NCBI RefSeq assembly: GCF_008122265.1
Contig: NZ_CP043042.1
Coordinates: 434,001-498,000, forward strand
DNA: 64,000 bases
Source: Marinobacter fonticola
Lineage (GTDB): Bacteria; Pseudomonadota; Gammaproteobacteria; Pseudomonadales; Oleiphilaceae
Direction of reading: 5' to 3'
Shown in pieces: positions 51,476 to 60,638 of this stretch. The position numbers and the translations under genes are program-made. The notes under the pieces are model-generated. The model did not search any database. It was not told the origin of the DNA and was given only the letters and a program-made list of their open reading frames with translations. Position 1 is the stretch's first letter. Every line of letters starts with the position of its first letter.

Positions 51476-52456
51476 ATGATGAAAGCACAATCCCTCATGG
51501 CGGCGGCGTTCGCCTCGACCCTGGTCGTTTCCGGATCGGTTTCCGCTCAGGACCGTTCCGACTGGCCGGATAGTTTCACCGTCGGTACCGCGAGCCAGGG
51601 CGGCACCTATTTCGCCTACGGGTCTGGCTGGGCGAACTTCGTTTCCGAGAATCTAGGCGTGTCCGGCGGTGCGGAAATTACCGGCGGCCCGATGCAGAAT
51701 ATGGCCTTGGTTCACACCGGTGACCTGAAATTCGGCCTGACCACCCTCGGCCCGGCGCGCGAGTCCATCGAGGGCAACAGCCCGCTGGCGCCCGGTATGA
51801 AGATGGATAACGTTTGCGCTACCTTCCCGATGTATCAGACGCCGTTCTCGGTCACGACACTGGCTGACTCCGGTATCGAGTCCATTTCCGATATTCCCGA
51901 GGGCGCCAAAATCGGCTTTGGCCCGGCGGGTTCAACCTCCGACACCTACTTCCCGAAAATGATGGATACCCTGGGTGTTGAGTATGAGCGCCGTAATGGC
52001 AGCTGGGCGGACCTGGGCACGCAGCTTCAGGACGGCTTGATCGACGTGGTCGCCTTCGCCGCCGGCATCCCGATTCCGGCGGTAAGCCAGCTTGAGGTCC
52101 AGACCGACGTCAACATCATCGGCCTGACCGACGCTGAAGCTGAAAAGATCGTCAGCAACTTCCCGGTTTCCGAGTTCATCATTCCGGCCAGCACTTATCA
52201 GTCGCTGGAGGAGGACTCACGGGTGGTCTCCATGTGGAACTTCGCCATCGCCAACTGCGATGTACCGGAGGACTTTGTCTACGAGATGACCAAGCTGACG
52301 ATGGAGAACAACGACAAGATGGTGGGCATCCACAAGGCCGCCAAGTCGTCCGTTCCCGAGAACTACAGCAAGAACAACGTTCTGCCTTGGCACCCGGGCG
52401 CGGCTCGCTGGTTCAACGAGAACGGCTTCAAGATCGAAGATAGCCAGATCAAGTAA
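51476..52456 (+). CDS. TAXI-family TRAP transporter substrate-binding protein
   Basis: A 326-residue periplasmic receptor of the TRAP-associated extracytoplasmic immunogenic (TAXI) family. Signal peptide SLMAAAFASTLVVSGSVSAQ; the mature start FTVGTASQGGTYFAYGSGWA is the TAXI hallmark, followed by ITGGPMQNMALVHTGDLKFG and IGFGPAGSTSDTYFPKMM. TAXI receptors work with a fused DctQM permease, encoded next. Ligands known for the family are mostly small organic acids such as glutamate or 2-oxoglutarate; here the substrate is unknown. Ribosome site GGGAG precedes the ATG. Likely induced through DctB/DctD and sigma-54. Confidence 0.93.
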   Translation: MMKAQSLMAAAFASTLVVSGSVSAQDRSDWPDSFTVGTASQGGTYFAYGSGWANFVSENLGVSGGAEITGGPMQNMALVHTGDLKFGLTTLGPARESIEGNSPLAPGMKMDNVCATFPMYQTPFSVTTLADSGIESISDIPEGAKIGFGPAGSTSDTYFPKMMDTLGVEYERRNGSWADLGTQLQDGLIDVVAFAAGIPIPAVSQLEVQTDVNIIGLTDAEAEKIVSNFPVSEFIIPASTYQSLEEDSRVVSMWNFAIANCDVPEDFVYEMTKLTMENNDKMVGIHKAAKSSVPENYSKNNVLPWHPGAARWFNENGFKIEDSQIK

Positions 52457-52558
52457 GCCACGGGATCTTGCCTACATCAGGGGGCCGGCTTCCGGCTCCC
52501 GTTCTGACCAATGGCCGGCGCCCTGCCGGCCATAATCCTTTCGGGATCAGGGTGCATC

Positions 52559-54754
52559 ATGACGACTGAAAACCATAAAAACGATCAGGCTCCGACCGTG
52601 GCCGAGGACGAGGATCATATCCTGGCCCATGACGTCGACGAGGAACCGGTTGAAGCCAATCGCCGTCAATATACCGGTTGGCTGTTCTATGCCGTTTCGG
52701 CGATGGCCATCCTCTATTCGGCCTTTCACCTCTATACGTTGAATATCGCACCTCTGGAAACCTGGTCGTTTCGTATCGTCCACGTTTGCGGTGCGCTGAT
52801 TCTGGGCTTTACGCTTTTTGCCGGTGCCCGGTTTGTTGCCGAAACCGAAGGCGCCGCGCGTCACCGCTGGACAACCTGGCTCGCCGCGGTGGCTCTGCTG
52901 CCGGCGCTTTATGCGCTCTACCAGACCTTCAATATTCACCAGTTGATTGCCGCAGGCACCGTGCGTATCCCGCCGGAAATCGAAACCTGGCACTTTGGCT
53001 GGCCGTTGCTGGCGGCCACGGCGATGGGGATCGTTCTGAGCTGGTTCCATCAGCGTAGGCGTTCGATGTTCAGTCTGCCGGACCTGGTGCTGATTGTTTG
53101 CGCCGTGGCCAGTGCGACCTATTTTCTCGAGGTCTACAACACACAGATGCGGATGAGCACCGGTACCTCGTTTGCGCCCATCGGCATTTCCTTCTCGGCT
53201 ATCGCGGGCACCGCGCTAATCATGGAAATGACCCGCCGTGTCGCAGGCATGGCGCTGGTGGTCATCGCGCTGATATTTCTCGGCTACGTCTTTGCAGGTC
53301 CTTACCTGCCGGGCTTTCTGGGGTATCCGGGGCTATCGATACAGCGGTTTTTCAGTCAGGTCTATACCGATGCCGGTGTACTTGGGCCCACAACGGCGGT
53401 TTCCTCGACCTACATTATTCTGTTCATCATCTTCGCCGCCTTTCTGCAGGCCTCTAAGGTGGGCGACTACTTCGTCAACTTCGCCTTTGCCGCTGCTGGC
53501 CGCTCCCGTGGCGGACCCGCCAAGGTGTCGATTTTCGCGTCCGGTCTGATGGGTATGATCAACGGCACCAGTGCCGGCAATGTGGTCTCCACCGGTTCAT
53601 TGACCATTCCGCTGATGAAAAAGGTGGGCTACAAGAAGCGGACTGCCGGTGCGGTAGAGGCCGCGGCGTCTACGGGTGGTCAGATTATGCCGCCGATCAT
53701 GGGCGCTGGCGCTTTTATCATGGCGGAAATCACCGGTATTCCGTATACCGAAATTGCCATTGCGGCGATCATTCCGGCGATTCTTTACTTCGCGTCCGTC
53801 TATTTCATGGTGGACTTCGAGGCCGCCCGCCTGGGGATGCGCGGCATGCGCAAGGACGAGCTGCCTCGGCTATCCAAGCTGATCAAGCAGGTTTACCTGT
53901 TTATTCCCATCGTGATCCTGATCTATGCGCTGTTCATGGGCTACTCGGTCATTCGGGCCGGTACGCTGGCGACGGTCTCCGCCGCTGTGGTGAGCTGGAT
54001 TTCGCCCAACAAGATGGGTATCCGGGCGATCCTCCGGGCGCTGGATCTGGCGGGGCTGATGTCGATTCAGATCATCGTGGTTTGCGCTTGCGCCGGGGTA
54101 ATCGTGGGTGTGATTTCGCTGACCGGTGTTGGCGCGCGCTTTTCCTCCTTGCTGCTGGGCGTGGCCGAAGCCAGCCAGTTGTTGGCGCTGATCTTTGCCA
54201 TGTTCATCTCCATCCTGTTGGGCATGGGGATGCCGACAACCGCCGCCTATGCGGTGGCCGCCTCTGTGGTGGCCCCGGGTCTGGTGCAGTTGGGTATCGA
54301 ACCGCTGACCGCGCACTTCTTCGTGTTCTACTTCGCGGTGGTCTCGGCCATTACGCCGCCAGTGGCTTTGGCCTCCTACGCCGCGGCGGGGATCTCCGGC
54401 GCCAATGCGATGGAAACGTCCGTCTCCTCCTTCCGGATCGGCCTGGCGGCGTTCATTGTGCCCTTCATGTTCTTCTACAACGGGGCTCTGTTGATGGATG
54501 CCGGAGTCTTCGAGATCGCGCGAGCGCTGATCACCGCCACCATTGGCGTCTACCTGTTGTCCGGTGGTGTGATCGGCTGGATCTTCCGTGTCGTCGCCCC
54601 CTGGTTCACGCGCATCATCCTCATCGCCGCCGCATTGTTGATGATCGAAGGTGGGCTCTACACTGACCTGGCGGGCATTGCGGTCGCGATTGTGATCTAC
54701 CTGATGCAGAAGCAACGTGGTCCGCATCACGGCGAGCCGGTTCGGGCCTCGTAA
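52559..54754 (+). CDS. Fused TRAP permease (DctQ-DctM, TAXI type)
   Basis: A 731-residue membrane protein with around 17-18 helices. After an acidic cytosolic N-terminus (residues ~1-45), a DctQ-like four-helix part (~45-215) is fused to a DctM domain (~220-700) with IFASGLMGMINGTSAGNVVS, EAAASTGGQIMPPIMGAGAF, FISILLGMGMPTTAAYAVAA and FYFAVVSAITPPVALASYAA. This is the usual 'TRAP 4TM/12TM fusion' that pairs with TAXI receptors. Start at 52559 is supported by a CAGGG ribosome site. A strong terminator follows the stop. Confidence 0.94.
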   Translation: MTTENHKNDQAPTVAEDEDHILAHDVDEEPVEANRRQYTGWLFYAVSAMAILYSAFHLYTLNIAPLETWSFRIVHVCGALILGFTLFAGARFVAETEGAARHRWTTWLAAVALLPALYALYQTFNIHQLIAAGTVRIPPEIETWHFGWPLLAATAMGIVLSWFHQRRRSMFSLPDLVLIVCAVASATYFLEVYNTQMRMSTGTSFAPIGISFSAIAGTALIMEMTRRVAGMALVVIALIFLGYVFAGPYLPGFLGYPGLSIQRFFSQVYTDAGVLGPTTAVSSTYIILFIIFAAFLQASKVGDYFVNFAFAAAGRSRGGPAKVSIFASGLMGMINGTSAGNVVSTGSLTIPLMKKVGYKKRTAGAVEAAASTGGQIMPPIMGAGAFIMAEITGIPYTEIAIAAIIPAILYFASVYFMVDFEAARLGMRGMRKDELPRLSKLIKQVYLFIPIVILIYALFMGYSVIRAGTLATVSAAVVSWISPNKMGIRAILRALDLAGLMSIQIIVVCACAGVIVGVISLTGVGARFSSLLLGVAEASQLLALIFAMFISILLGMGMPTTAAYAVAASVVAPGLVQLGIEPLTAHFFVFYFAVVSAITPPVALASYAAAGISGANAMETSVSSFRIGLAAFIVPFMFFYNGALLMDAGVFEIARALITATIGVYLLSGGVIGWIFRVVAPWFTRIILIAAALLMIEGGLYTDLAGIAVAIVIYLMQKQRGPHHGEPVRAS

Positions 54755-54783
54755 GTTCGAATTCCGGATCGCTGCCGAGCGAG

Positions 54784-54825
54784 CGGAACAATCTGCCGGA
54801 TACATTTGGCAGGTTGTTCCGTTTT
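54784..54825 (+). terminator. Intrinsic terminator after the TAXI TRAP operon
   Basis: Arms CGGAACAATCTGCC (54784-54797) and GGCAGGTTGTTCCG (54808-54821) pair with one T-G wobble around a 10-base loop, followed by TTTT. It separates the transporter genes from dctBD. Confidence 0.85.
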
Positions 54826-54889
54826 CCCGCCAAGGTTAGGTTAGTGTCCTGTTTTCCGTTACAGCGACCGATTTCAGGAACACGCATCC

Positions 54890-56695
54890 ATGACGTACCG
54901 ATCCTGGGCTGCCCTTCTATTCCTGGCGACAATGGCGTGCTGCTGGATGCTGGGAAGCTGGGCCGGTTACCGGACCCTGGAGAAAGAGAGCCTGGAAGAA
55001 GCCTTCCGCTACAGCCAGCTCGTTGCCAACGAACTCAATCGCTATCGTCCCATCCCGGAACTGATGGCTGAGCACCCGCTGCTGGAATCCGTGCTGCGTC
55101 ACCCCAACGACGCTTTACGCGTGCTCCAGGCCAACGAAGAAATGAAGAAGATGGCGCAGATTGTCGGCAGCTCCGACGTCTATCTGATGGACAGCACAGG
55201 CTTTACCATTGCCGCCAACAATTATCAGCAGGACGATAGCTTCATCGGCCGGGTTTTCGACTTCCGTCCCTATTTCAAAGAAGCGATGCGTACCGGCGAT
55301 ACCGCGATCTATTTTGCCTTGGGCACCACATCCGATGTGCGCGGGCTGTATTTCTCGCACCCGGTCAAGACGGATCGCGGGCGTATTCTCGGCGTCATCG
55401 CGGTGAAGGTTCAGGTCAACGAACTCGAATCCCAGTGGCTGCGCCCGGAGGCGTTGAACCACGCCGAAATGGTGGTGCTCGATGACGAGGGCATCAGCTT
55501 CCTCTCCAGCCGGGACGCGTGGCTCTACCGGGATTTCGAGCCAAGCTCGGTGAGCACCCAGCCCAACCGGCGTTATCCCGGCCGCGATCTGGCACCGGTC
55601 GACTTCCAATCGATGGGCCGGCCCCTGGGCGTGTCGAACCGCTCGATGCGGATTCAGGTCGAGAACGACGGTATCGATCAGCAATACCTGAGCGTTCGCA
55701 TGCCGCTGCCGCAGTTGGACTGGACGCTGCAGGTGATGATCGAAACCCGGCAGGTTGTTTGGATCCGCCTGCAATTTCTGGTTGCCGGGTTCGTGCTGTT
55801 TCTGGGGTGCTTCCTGACGTGGCTGTATTTGCGTGAACGCTACAAGCGCGAAGCGGAACTCGCCCAGCGGGGCGTGGTACTGGAGCGGCGCGTCGCTGAA
55901 CGTACAGCCGATCTGGAAAGCTCCAACCGGAAGCTGCTGGAAGAGGTTCGGCAGCGGGAAGATGCTCAGACTGAACTGAAGGAAACCCAGCAGGAGTTGA
56001 TCCAGGCGGCCAAGCTGGCGGTTTTGGGACAAATGTCGGCCGGCCTGAATCACGAAATCAACCAGCCGCTGACGGCGATTCAAGCCTACGCGCGTAACAG
56101 CCGCCGCTTTCTCGAGCGTGGCGACGCGTCCATGGTCGATGCGAATCTGATGGAGATTACCAGCCTGTGTGACAAGATGGCGGAGCTGACCCGGCAGTTC
56201 AAGATTTTCGCGCGCAAGTCCGAAGGCCCGCCGTCGTCGGTGGATCTACGCCTGCCGGTAGACGCGGCGCTGAAAATCATCAGTGCCCAGGAGCACAGCG
56301 AAGGCGTATCCATTGACTGGCAGCGCCCGGAGCATGCGGTGATGTGTCACGGCGACATGATCCGTATCGAACAAGTGCTGGTGAACCTGATAGCCAATGC
56401 GATCCAGGCGGTGGAAGGCCGGGACGAGCCCCGGATCCATATCGATATCCGGGAAAGGGATGGCCGCTGGCAATGCCGTATTCGGGACAACGGCCCGGGA
56501 CTGCCGGCTAACTCCGAACAGGTTTTCGAACCCTTTTTTACCACCAAATCCATGAAGCAGGGGCTGGGCCTAGGTCTGTCTATCTCCCGCCAGATTGTGG
56601 ATGCGCTGGGCGGCCGGCTGACGGGTCATAACCGTTCCGATGAAGCCGGTGCCGAGTTCGTGGTGACCCTCAGCAAACGGGAGGCAGTGGAATGA
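54890..56695 (+). CDS. dctB: DctB-type sensor histidine kinase
   Basis: A 601-residue membrane kinase. Helix 1 at ~8-26; a periplasmic double-Cache sensor (~35-285; DVYLMDSTGFTIAANNY, FDFRPYFKEAMRTG, LGTTSDVRGLYFSHPV), the classic DctB ligand pocket for C4-dicarboxylates; helix 2 at ~293-313; coiled coil; HisKA with His388 in GLNHEINQPLTAIQAYA; HATPase with NLIANAIQAVEG, DNGPGL and GLGLGLSISRQIVDALGG. It overlaps dctD by 4 bases (ATGA). The adjacent TAXI TRAP operon with a sigma-54 promoter is the probable target. The ligand may differ from succinate. Confidence 0.9.
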   Translation: MTYRSWAALLFLATMACCWMLGSWAGYRTLEKESLEEAFRYSQLVANELNRYRPIPELMAEHPLLESVLRHPNDALRVLQANEEMKKMAQIVGSSDVYLMDSTGFTIAANNYQQDDSFIGRVFDFRPYFKEAMRTGDTAIYFALGTTSDVRGLYFSHPVKTDRGRILGVIAVKVQVNELESQWLRPEALNHAEMVVLDDEGISFLSSRDAWLYRDFEPSSVSTQPNRRYPGRDLAPVDFQSMGRPLGVSNRSMRIQVENDGIDQQYLSVRMPLPQLDWTLQVMIETRQVVWIRLQFLVAGFVLFLGCFLTWLYLRERYKREAELAQRGVVLERRVAERTADLESSNRKLLEEVRQREDAQTELKETQQELIQAAKLAVLGQMSAGLNHEINQPLTAIQAYARNSRRFLERGDASMVDANLMEITSLCDKMAELTRQFKIFARKSEGPPSSVDLRLPVDAALKIISAQEHSEGVSIDWQRPEHAVMCHGDMIRIEQVLVNLIANAIQAVEGRDEPRIHIDIRERDGRWQCRIRDNGPGLPANSEQVFEPFFTTKSMKQGLGLGLSISRQIVDALGGRLTGHNRSDEAGAEFVVTLSKREAVE

Positions 56696-58044
56696 GCGAC
56701 GCGGCGGTCATCTTTATCGACGACGACGAGCCGATCCGTCGAGCCATGACCCAAACACTGGCGTTGGAAGATTTGCCGATAGCCAGCTTCGCCGATGCCG
56801 CAAGTGGTCTGACGGCCATCGACTCGGACTACGAGGGTGTGGTCCTGTGCGACTACAACATGCCGGGCATGGACGGTCTTGAATTACTGGACCGCGTACG
56901 GGACATCGACGATGCCATTCCGGTGATCATTCTTACCGGGCAGGGCGATATCAGCACGGCGGTCTCCGCCATGCAGCGAGGTGCCTACGACTTCATCGAA
57001 AAGCCGTTCGACCATGACGAGCTGATCGAGCTGCTACGCCACGCGCTGGAAAAGCGTCACCTGGCGCTCGAAAACCGGCGGCTGAAAGCCCAGTTGCGCC
57101 AGCTGGCCCGGCCCGGCCCCCGCCTTCTCGGCGATTCCCCGGCCATGCAGAGAGTGGTCGCCACTATGGATCCGATTCTGGATATCTCCGCCAATATCCT
57201 GCTCTTCGGCGAAACCGGGTCCGGTAAAGATGCTCTGGCCCGCTACATCCATGAAAACAGCCCTCGCAGCGCGCATAATTTTGTGGCAATCAATTGCGGC
57301 GCGGTGCCCGAGAACCTGATCGAAAGCGAGCTTTTCGGTCACGAACTGGGGGCTTTTACCGGCGCTGATAAACGCCGCATCGGCAAGATCGAACACGCCG
57401 ACCAGGGCACGTTGTTCCTCGATGAAGTGGAGAGCATGCCCCTGGCCTTGCAAGTCAAGCTGCTGCGCGTTCTGGAGGAGCGCAAAGTGGAGCGGTTGGG
57501 GAGCAACACGCCGCTGGATGTGGATGTGCGTGTGATCGCCGCCACCAAGTCAGACCTTAAGGTCCTCAGCGACGAAGGTGAATTCCGTGCCGATCTTTAC
57601 TACCGGCTCAACGTGGTCAAGATCGACATCCCGCCACTGCGTGAACGCAAGGAGGATGTGGCGATGCTGTTCCACCATTTCGTGCTGATTGCCGCTGCCC
57701 GCTATGACCGGGAGAGCGTGCCGCTGGACGCCAATCAGGCCGCCCGTCTGATGCAGCACAACTGGCCGGGCAACGTGCGGGAGCTGCGCAATCTGGCCGA
57801 GCGGTACGTCTTGCTGGGCCCCGCGGCGCTGGAAGACACCGGGGATTCCGTTTCGGAAAATGTACCCGGGCGCCGAACCCTCGGCGAGATGATGGACGCC
57901 TTCGAACGCTCTTCCATCGTCAGCGCTCTGAATGCCTGCCAGGGCAGCCTCAAAGACACCATGGTTCAGCTTGGCATCGCCCGGAAGACGCTCTATGACA
58001 AGATGAAAAAGCATGGTCTCGATAAGGCCGAGTTTCGAGAGTAG
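56692..58044 (+). CDS. dctD: DctD-type sigma-54-dependent response regulator
   Basis: A 450-residue NtrC-family activator. Receiver (~5-120): FIDDDEP, Asp54 in VLCDYNMPGMDG, IEKPFD. AAA+ domain (~145-375): Walker A GETGSGKD at 173-180, the sigma-54 contact loop GAFTGA at 220-225, Walker B GTLFLDEVE, and the arginine-finger region FRADLYYRLN. C-terminal Fis-type helix-turn-helix (~405-445: GSLKDTMVQLGIARKTLYDK). Phosphorylated by the co-translated DctB, it should activate sigma-54 promoters such as the one at 51387-51403. Confidence 0.93.
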   Translation: MSDAAVIFIDDDEPIRRAMTQTLALEDLPIASFADAASGLTAIDSDYEGVVLCDYNMPGMDGLELLDRVRDIDDAIPVIILTGQGDISTAVSAMQRGAYDFIEKPFDHDELIELLRHALEKRHLALENRRLKAQLRQLARPGPRLLGDSPAMQRVVATMDPILDISANILLFGETGSGKDALARYIHENSPRSAHNFVAINCGAVPENLIESELFGHELGAFTGADKRRIGKIEHADQGTLFLDEVESMPLALQVKLLRVLEERKVERLGSNTPLDVDVRVIAATKSDLKVLSDEGEFRADLYYRLNVVKIDIPPLRERKEDVAMLFHHFVLIAAARYDRESVPLDANQAARLMQHNWPGNVRELRNLAERYVLLGPAALEDTGDSVSENVPGRRTLGEMMDAFERSSIVSALNACQGSLKDTMVQLGIARKTLYDKMKKHGLDKAEFRE

Positions 58045-58083
58045 ACCGCCCTAGTCTCAAGCTCTCGTTAGGAAATATAAAAA

Positions 58084-58103
58084 TACTGTTTTTATATACA
58101 GTA
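58084..58103 (+). promoter_or_regulatory. LexA (SOS) box of yebG
   Basis: A TACTG-N10-CAGTA site with an all-A/T spacer, matching the gammaproteobacterial LexA consensus CTG(TA)5CAG with intact half-sites. It lies about 110 bases before a yebG-like gene, which is a known SOS gene in E. coli. Confidence 0.92.
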
Positions 58104-58140
58104 TCCCGATGGTATCCTTCTCGGCGATTGATTTGCTGAA

Positions 58141-58189
58141 CGCCGCGTCACGCGGCGGCACACGTCAGTTGGCGGTACGCGCCAAATGA
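58141..58189 (+). promoter_or_regulatory. Tandem hairpins in the yebG leader
   Basis: Two consecutive hairpins between the LexA box and the gene: CGCCGCG (58141-58147) with CGCGGCG (58151-58157) around a 3-base loop, and an 11-base stem with one mismatch (58163-58173 with 58179-58189). The second ends 22 bases before the ATG, close to the ribosome site, so it could affect translation or mark a small upstream transcript end. It is not a known riboswitch. Confidence 0.5.
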
Positions 58190-58211
58190 CAAAAGATAGG
58201 AGAAACAGGGT

Positions 58212-58484
58212 ATGGCTGTAACGGCTTTATATTTTTCCGATAGGGACGGGCAGGACATGGCACTGAAAAATCCCGACAAGATGCTGTTCACCACCAAGGC
58301 GGAAGCAGATGCCCGGGACAAAATGCTGGAGCTGTCCGAAGAAATTATGGTATTTCTCCAGGCTCGGGTTGAGAATCTACCGGATGAAATGGCTGAGCAA
58401 TGTGCATTGGCCATTGCCCAAGAGCGCGATTTATTCCAGAAGGCCCTCAAAAAGCCGGAGCTACTGAACGAAAAAGCCGAGTAA
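58212..58484 (+). CDS. yebG: YebG-family SOS protein
   Basis: A 90-residue acidic protein. It has the YebG pattern MAV..LYF ... KMLFTTKAEADARDKMLELSE, then a helical C-terminal half (EQCALAIAQERDLFQKALKK), at the usual length (~95). YebG is DNA-damage inducible and conserved; its biochemical role is unknown. The ribosome site AGGAGAAA lies just before the start. A LexA box sits upstream. Confidence 0.85.
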   Translation: MAVTALYFSDRDGQDMALKNPDKMLFTTKAEADARDKMLELSEEIMVFLQARVENLPDEMAEQCALAIAQERDLFQKALKKPELLNEKAE

Positions 58485-58608
58485 TATCGTTCAAGGCTTA
58501 AACAGTAAGGCCCGGCGGCAACACGCGCGCAAGAAAGCACTGGAAACGCCCGGCGACGTGCGAGCGTGCATAAAGATTTATTCGGAGATGCCCAAAGGAT
58601 TGATTGAC

Positions 58609-59070
58609 ATGAAAGCGTGCTTGCGTGGACTTGGACTCGTCGTTATTTGCCTGTGGGCATTGAGTGCCTGCACGACGGTGCCTCAGGAGGGCGACAACCC
58701 GGTTAAGCGGGAAGTGAGCTTTACCAATACCTTCTGGCAGCTTCAGCATGTGGGCGGCGAGCCGGTGCGAGCGGCGACCTCCAAGGAAGCGCCTTTCATT
58801 ATTTTCCTCGACGATGGCCGGGTCAGCGGGTTCACCGGCTGCAATCGCTTTAAGGGCGCGTACGGGATGGTCGATGGCAACTTCCGTTTTACCGAGATGT
58901 CGGCGACGCGCGATCCCTGTCCTGAAGGCCGCCATGAAACGCCTTATCTGATCGCCATGAAGAAAACCATGGGCGCCGAAATGGACGGTAACAACCTGAT
59001 ACTGCTGAATGAAAGCGGGCAGACCCTGGCGGTCTTCGAAGCGTTTACCGGCAAACCACTCAAGCGTTAG
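58609..59070 (+). CDS. META-domain (HslJ-like) lipoprotein
   Basis: A 153-residue lipoprotein. Start at 58609 gives a lipoprotein signal (LGLVVICLWALSAC) with lipobox L-S-A-C, Cys ~20. The META domain (~35-150) has FWQLQHVGGEPV, IFLDDGRVSGFTGCNRFKGAYG and MSATRDPCPEGRHETPYL, as in HslJ, whose E. coli member is heat-inducible and linked to novobiocin resistance. It is probably anchored in the outer membrane (no Asp at +2). The function in this organism is unknown. An upstream in-frame ATG or GTG would hide the signal peptide, so it was not used. Confidence 0.85.
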   Translation: MKACLRGLGLVVICLWALSACTTVPQEGDNPVKREVSFTNTFWQLQHVGGEPVRAATSKEAPFIIFLDDGRVSGFTGCNRFKGAYGMVDGNFRFTEMSATRDPCPEGRHETPYLIAMKKTMGAEMDGNNLILLNESGQTLAVFEAFTGKPLKR

Positions 59071-59080
59071 CCGCCCTTGC

Positions 59081-59623
59081 CTACGCCGGATAGATCGCTG
59101 TTGGTTCGACCGTAACCAGCCGTTCGCTGTCTCCCAGGCTCAACTGACCGTCCTGTATATTGCATTGCAACGTCATGGAGCGAGCTGCCAAAGCAGCGAG
59201 CGCTTCGCACGCCTGCGAATCGACTTCAATGATACGCAGGTTGTTGAAGCGCGCGACCTTACCGCGAACTTTATCCCACCAGGCCGATACGGCGCGTCCG
59301 CCATAGGCGAAAAGCACCACCTGGTCGGCCTGATTGCAGGCCTTGCGGATGCGGCTATCGTCCGGTGTGCCCAGTTCGATCCACAGTTCGATCTCGCCAC
59401 TCAGGCTTTTCTGCCAAAGATCCGGCTCGTCATCGGTACTCAATCCTTTGGTGAATTCCAGGGCCTCGTCGGCGTAAACCATAAAGGCCAGCAGGCGCAG
59501 CATCATCCGCTCGTCGGTTTCCGAGGGATGCCGCGCCAGGGTCAGCGTGTGATCGGCATAGTAATTCCGATCCATATCCGCGATGTTGAGGTGCGCTTTG
59601 AAAACGGTCGATTTCAGGGCCAT
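59081..59623 (-). CDS. yaeQ: YaeQ family protein
   Basis: A 180-residue protein matching YaeQ along its length: MALKSTVFKAHLNIADMDRN, YYADHTLTLARHPSETDERM, MVYADEALEFTKGLSTDDEPDLW (split here for length), IELGTPDDSRIRKACN and the C-terminal DQVVLFAYG. YaeQ has a PD-(D/E)XK nuclease-like fold; a role in transcript elongation was suggested from RfaH suppression work, but its activity is not established. It is convergent with the META lipoprotein, 10 bases apart. Confidence 0.93.
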   Translation of the reverse strand: MALKSTVFKAHLNIADMDRNYYADHTLTLARHPSETDERMMLRLLAFMVYADEALEFTKGLSTDDEPDLWQKSLSGEIELWIELGTPDDSRIRKACNQADQVVLFAYGGRAVSAWWDKVRGKVARFNNLRIIEVDSQACEALAALAARSMTLQCNIQDGQLSLGDSERLVTVEPTAIYPA

Positions 59624-59903
59624 AGAATGCTCGCGTATGAGGGGCCGGAACGAAGCAGGCTATTCTCGGGGAAGGTGGAAGGGAGGTAAAGCGGAAAACT
59701 GGGGTGTGCCGGGAGAGTGGAGCGATGGCTAGCAGCCTAGACGCGTCTCTCGCGGCTGCATACTTACTTTGAAAGGACCGTTGAACCAAACCGGAATAAA
59801 GGAGGTAGAGGCGTTGCACGTGGGTGGTCGGAAGGCGATACTTTTACCTGGGGGCTAATGGCTAGCACTAGTGTCACGCACTAACACAGGGAAACGTATC
59901 GGA

Positions 59904-60602
59904 ATGACCACGCGTCAGGGCACGGCGAAACAGCGTGAAGTGGAGCGGATCATGGCGATCCTGTCCCGAGCGATTGCCCAGCACCGCCTTCCTCCGGGAA
60001 CCCGGTTGGTGGAAGCCCAGATCGTAGAAACCCTCAAAGCCAATCGCAATCACGTCCAGTCCGCTCTCCAGCGCTTGGCTCTTCAAAAAATCGTCACGAT
60101 CGAAGCCAACCGCGGCGCTCATGTGTCCCAGCCTTCGGCCCGGGAAGCGCGCGAGCTCTTTGCTGCCCGTCGTGCCATCGAGCGCGGCGTGGTCGAAAGT
60201 ATCACGCCGGAAAAGATGGGAAAGCACCGCAAGCGCATAGAACTGCACATGGCTGCGGAGCGAGGGGCGCTTCAGGCCAGGGACCGGCGCGCCGTCGTTC
60301 GCGAGCTGGGCGAATTTCATCGGGTGTTGGGTGAGATCTGCGGCAACGCCGTATTGGCCGATATCCTGGAAAACCTGATGGTGCGCAGCGCGCTGATTGA
60401 GGCCCTATACCAAGGCAATGATAGGTCATCCCGTCAGCACGAAGAGCATGGCGAAATTCTCGACGCCTTGGCCAAGGGCGACAACGAGCTGGCTATCGCA
60501 CGCATGCGTTATCACCTCGATCATCTGGAAAGCGAACTGATGCTCGACGATGAGGGCGAGCCAGTGGTGAATCTGAAGGAGGCGCTGTCTTCGCTGGGTT
60601 AA
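59904..60602 (+). CDS. GntR-family regulator, FCD subfamily
   Basis: About 232 residues from ATG 59904; a GTG at 59871 would add 11 residues and the choice is uncertain. The N-terminal winged helix (REVERIMAILSRAIAQHRLP, PGTRLVEAQIVETLKANRNH, VQSALQRLALQKIVTIEANR) is GntR-type. The C-terminal all-helical FCD domain (~95-215) has RRAIERGVVE, LGEFHRVLGEICGN and the metal-site histidine region EEHGEILDALAKGD. FCD regulators usually sense small organic acids. It stands 36 bases ahead of a short-chain dehydrogenase gene, which may share its transcript. Confidence 0.9.
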   Translation: MTTRQGTAKQREVERIMAILSRAIAQHRLPPGTRLVEAQIVETLKANRNHVQSALQRLALQKIVTIEANRGAHVSQPSAREARELFAARRAIERGVVESITPEKMGKHRKRIELHMAAERGALQARDRRAVVRELGEFHRVLGEICGNAVLADILENLMVRSALIEALYQGNDRSSRQHEEHGEILDALAKGDNELAIARMRYHLDHLESELMLDDEGEPVVNLKEALSSLG

Positions 60603-60638
60603 TCGCGCTTTTCAACAACAGGCGTTAAGGAGCTTCAC

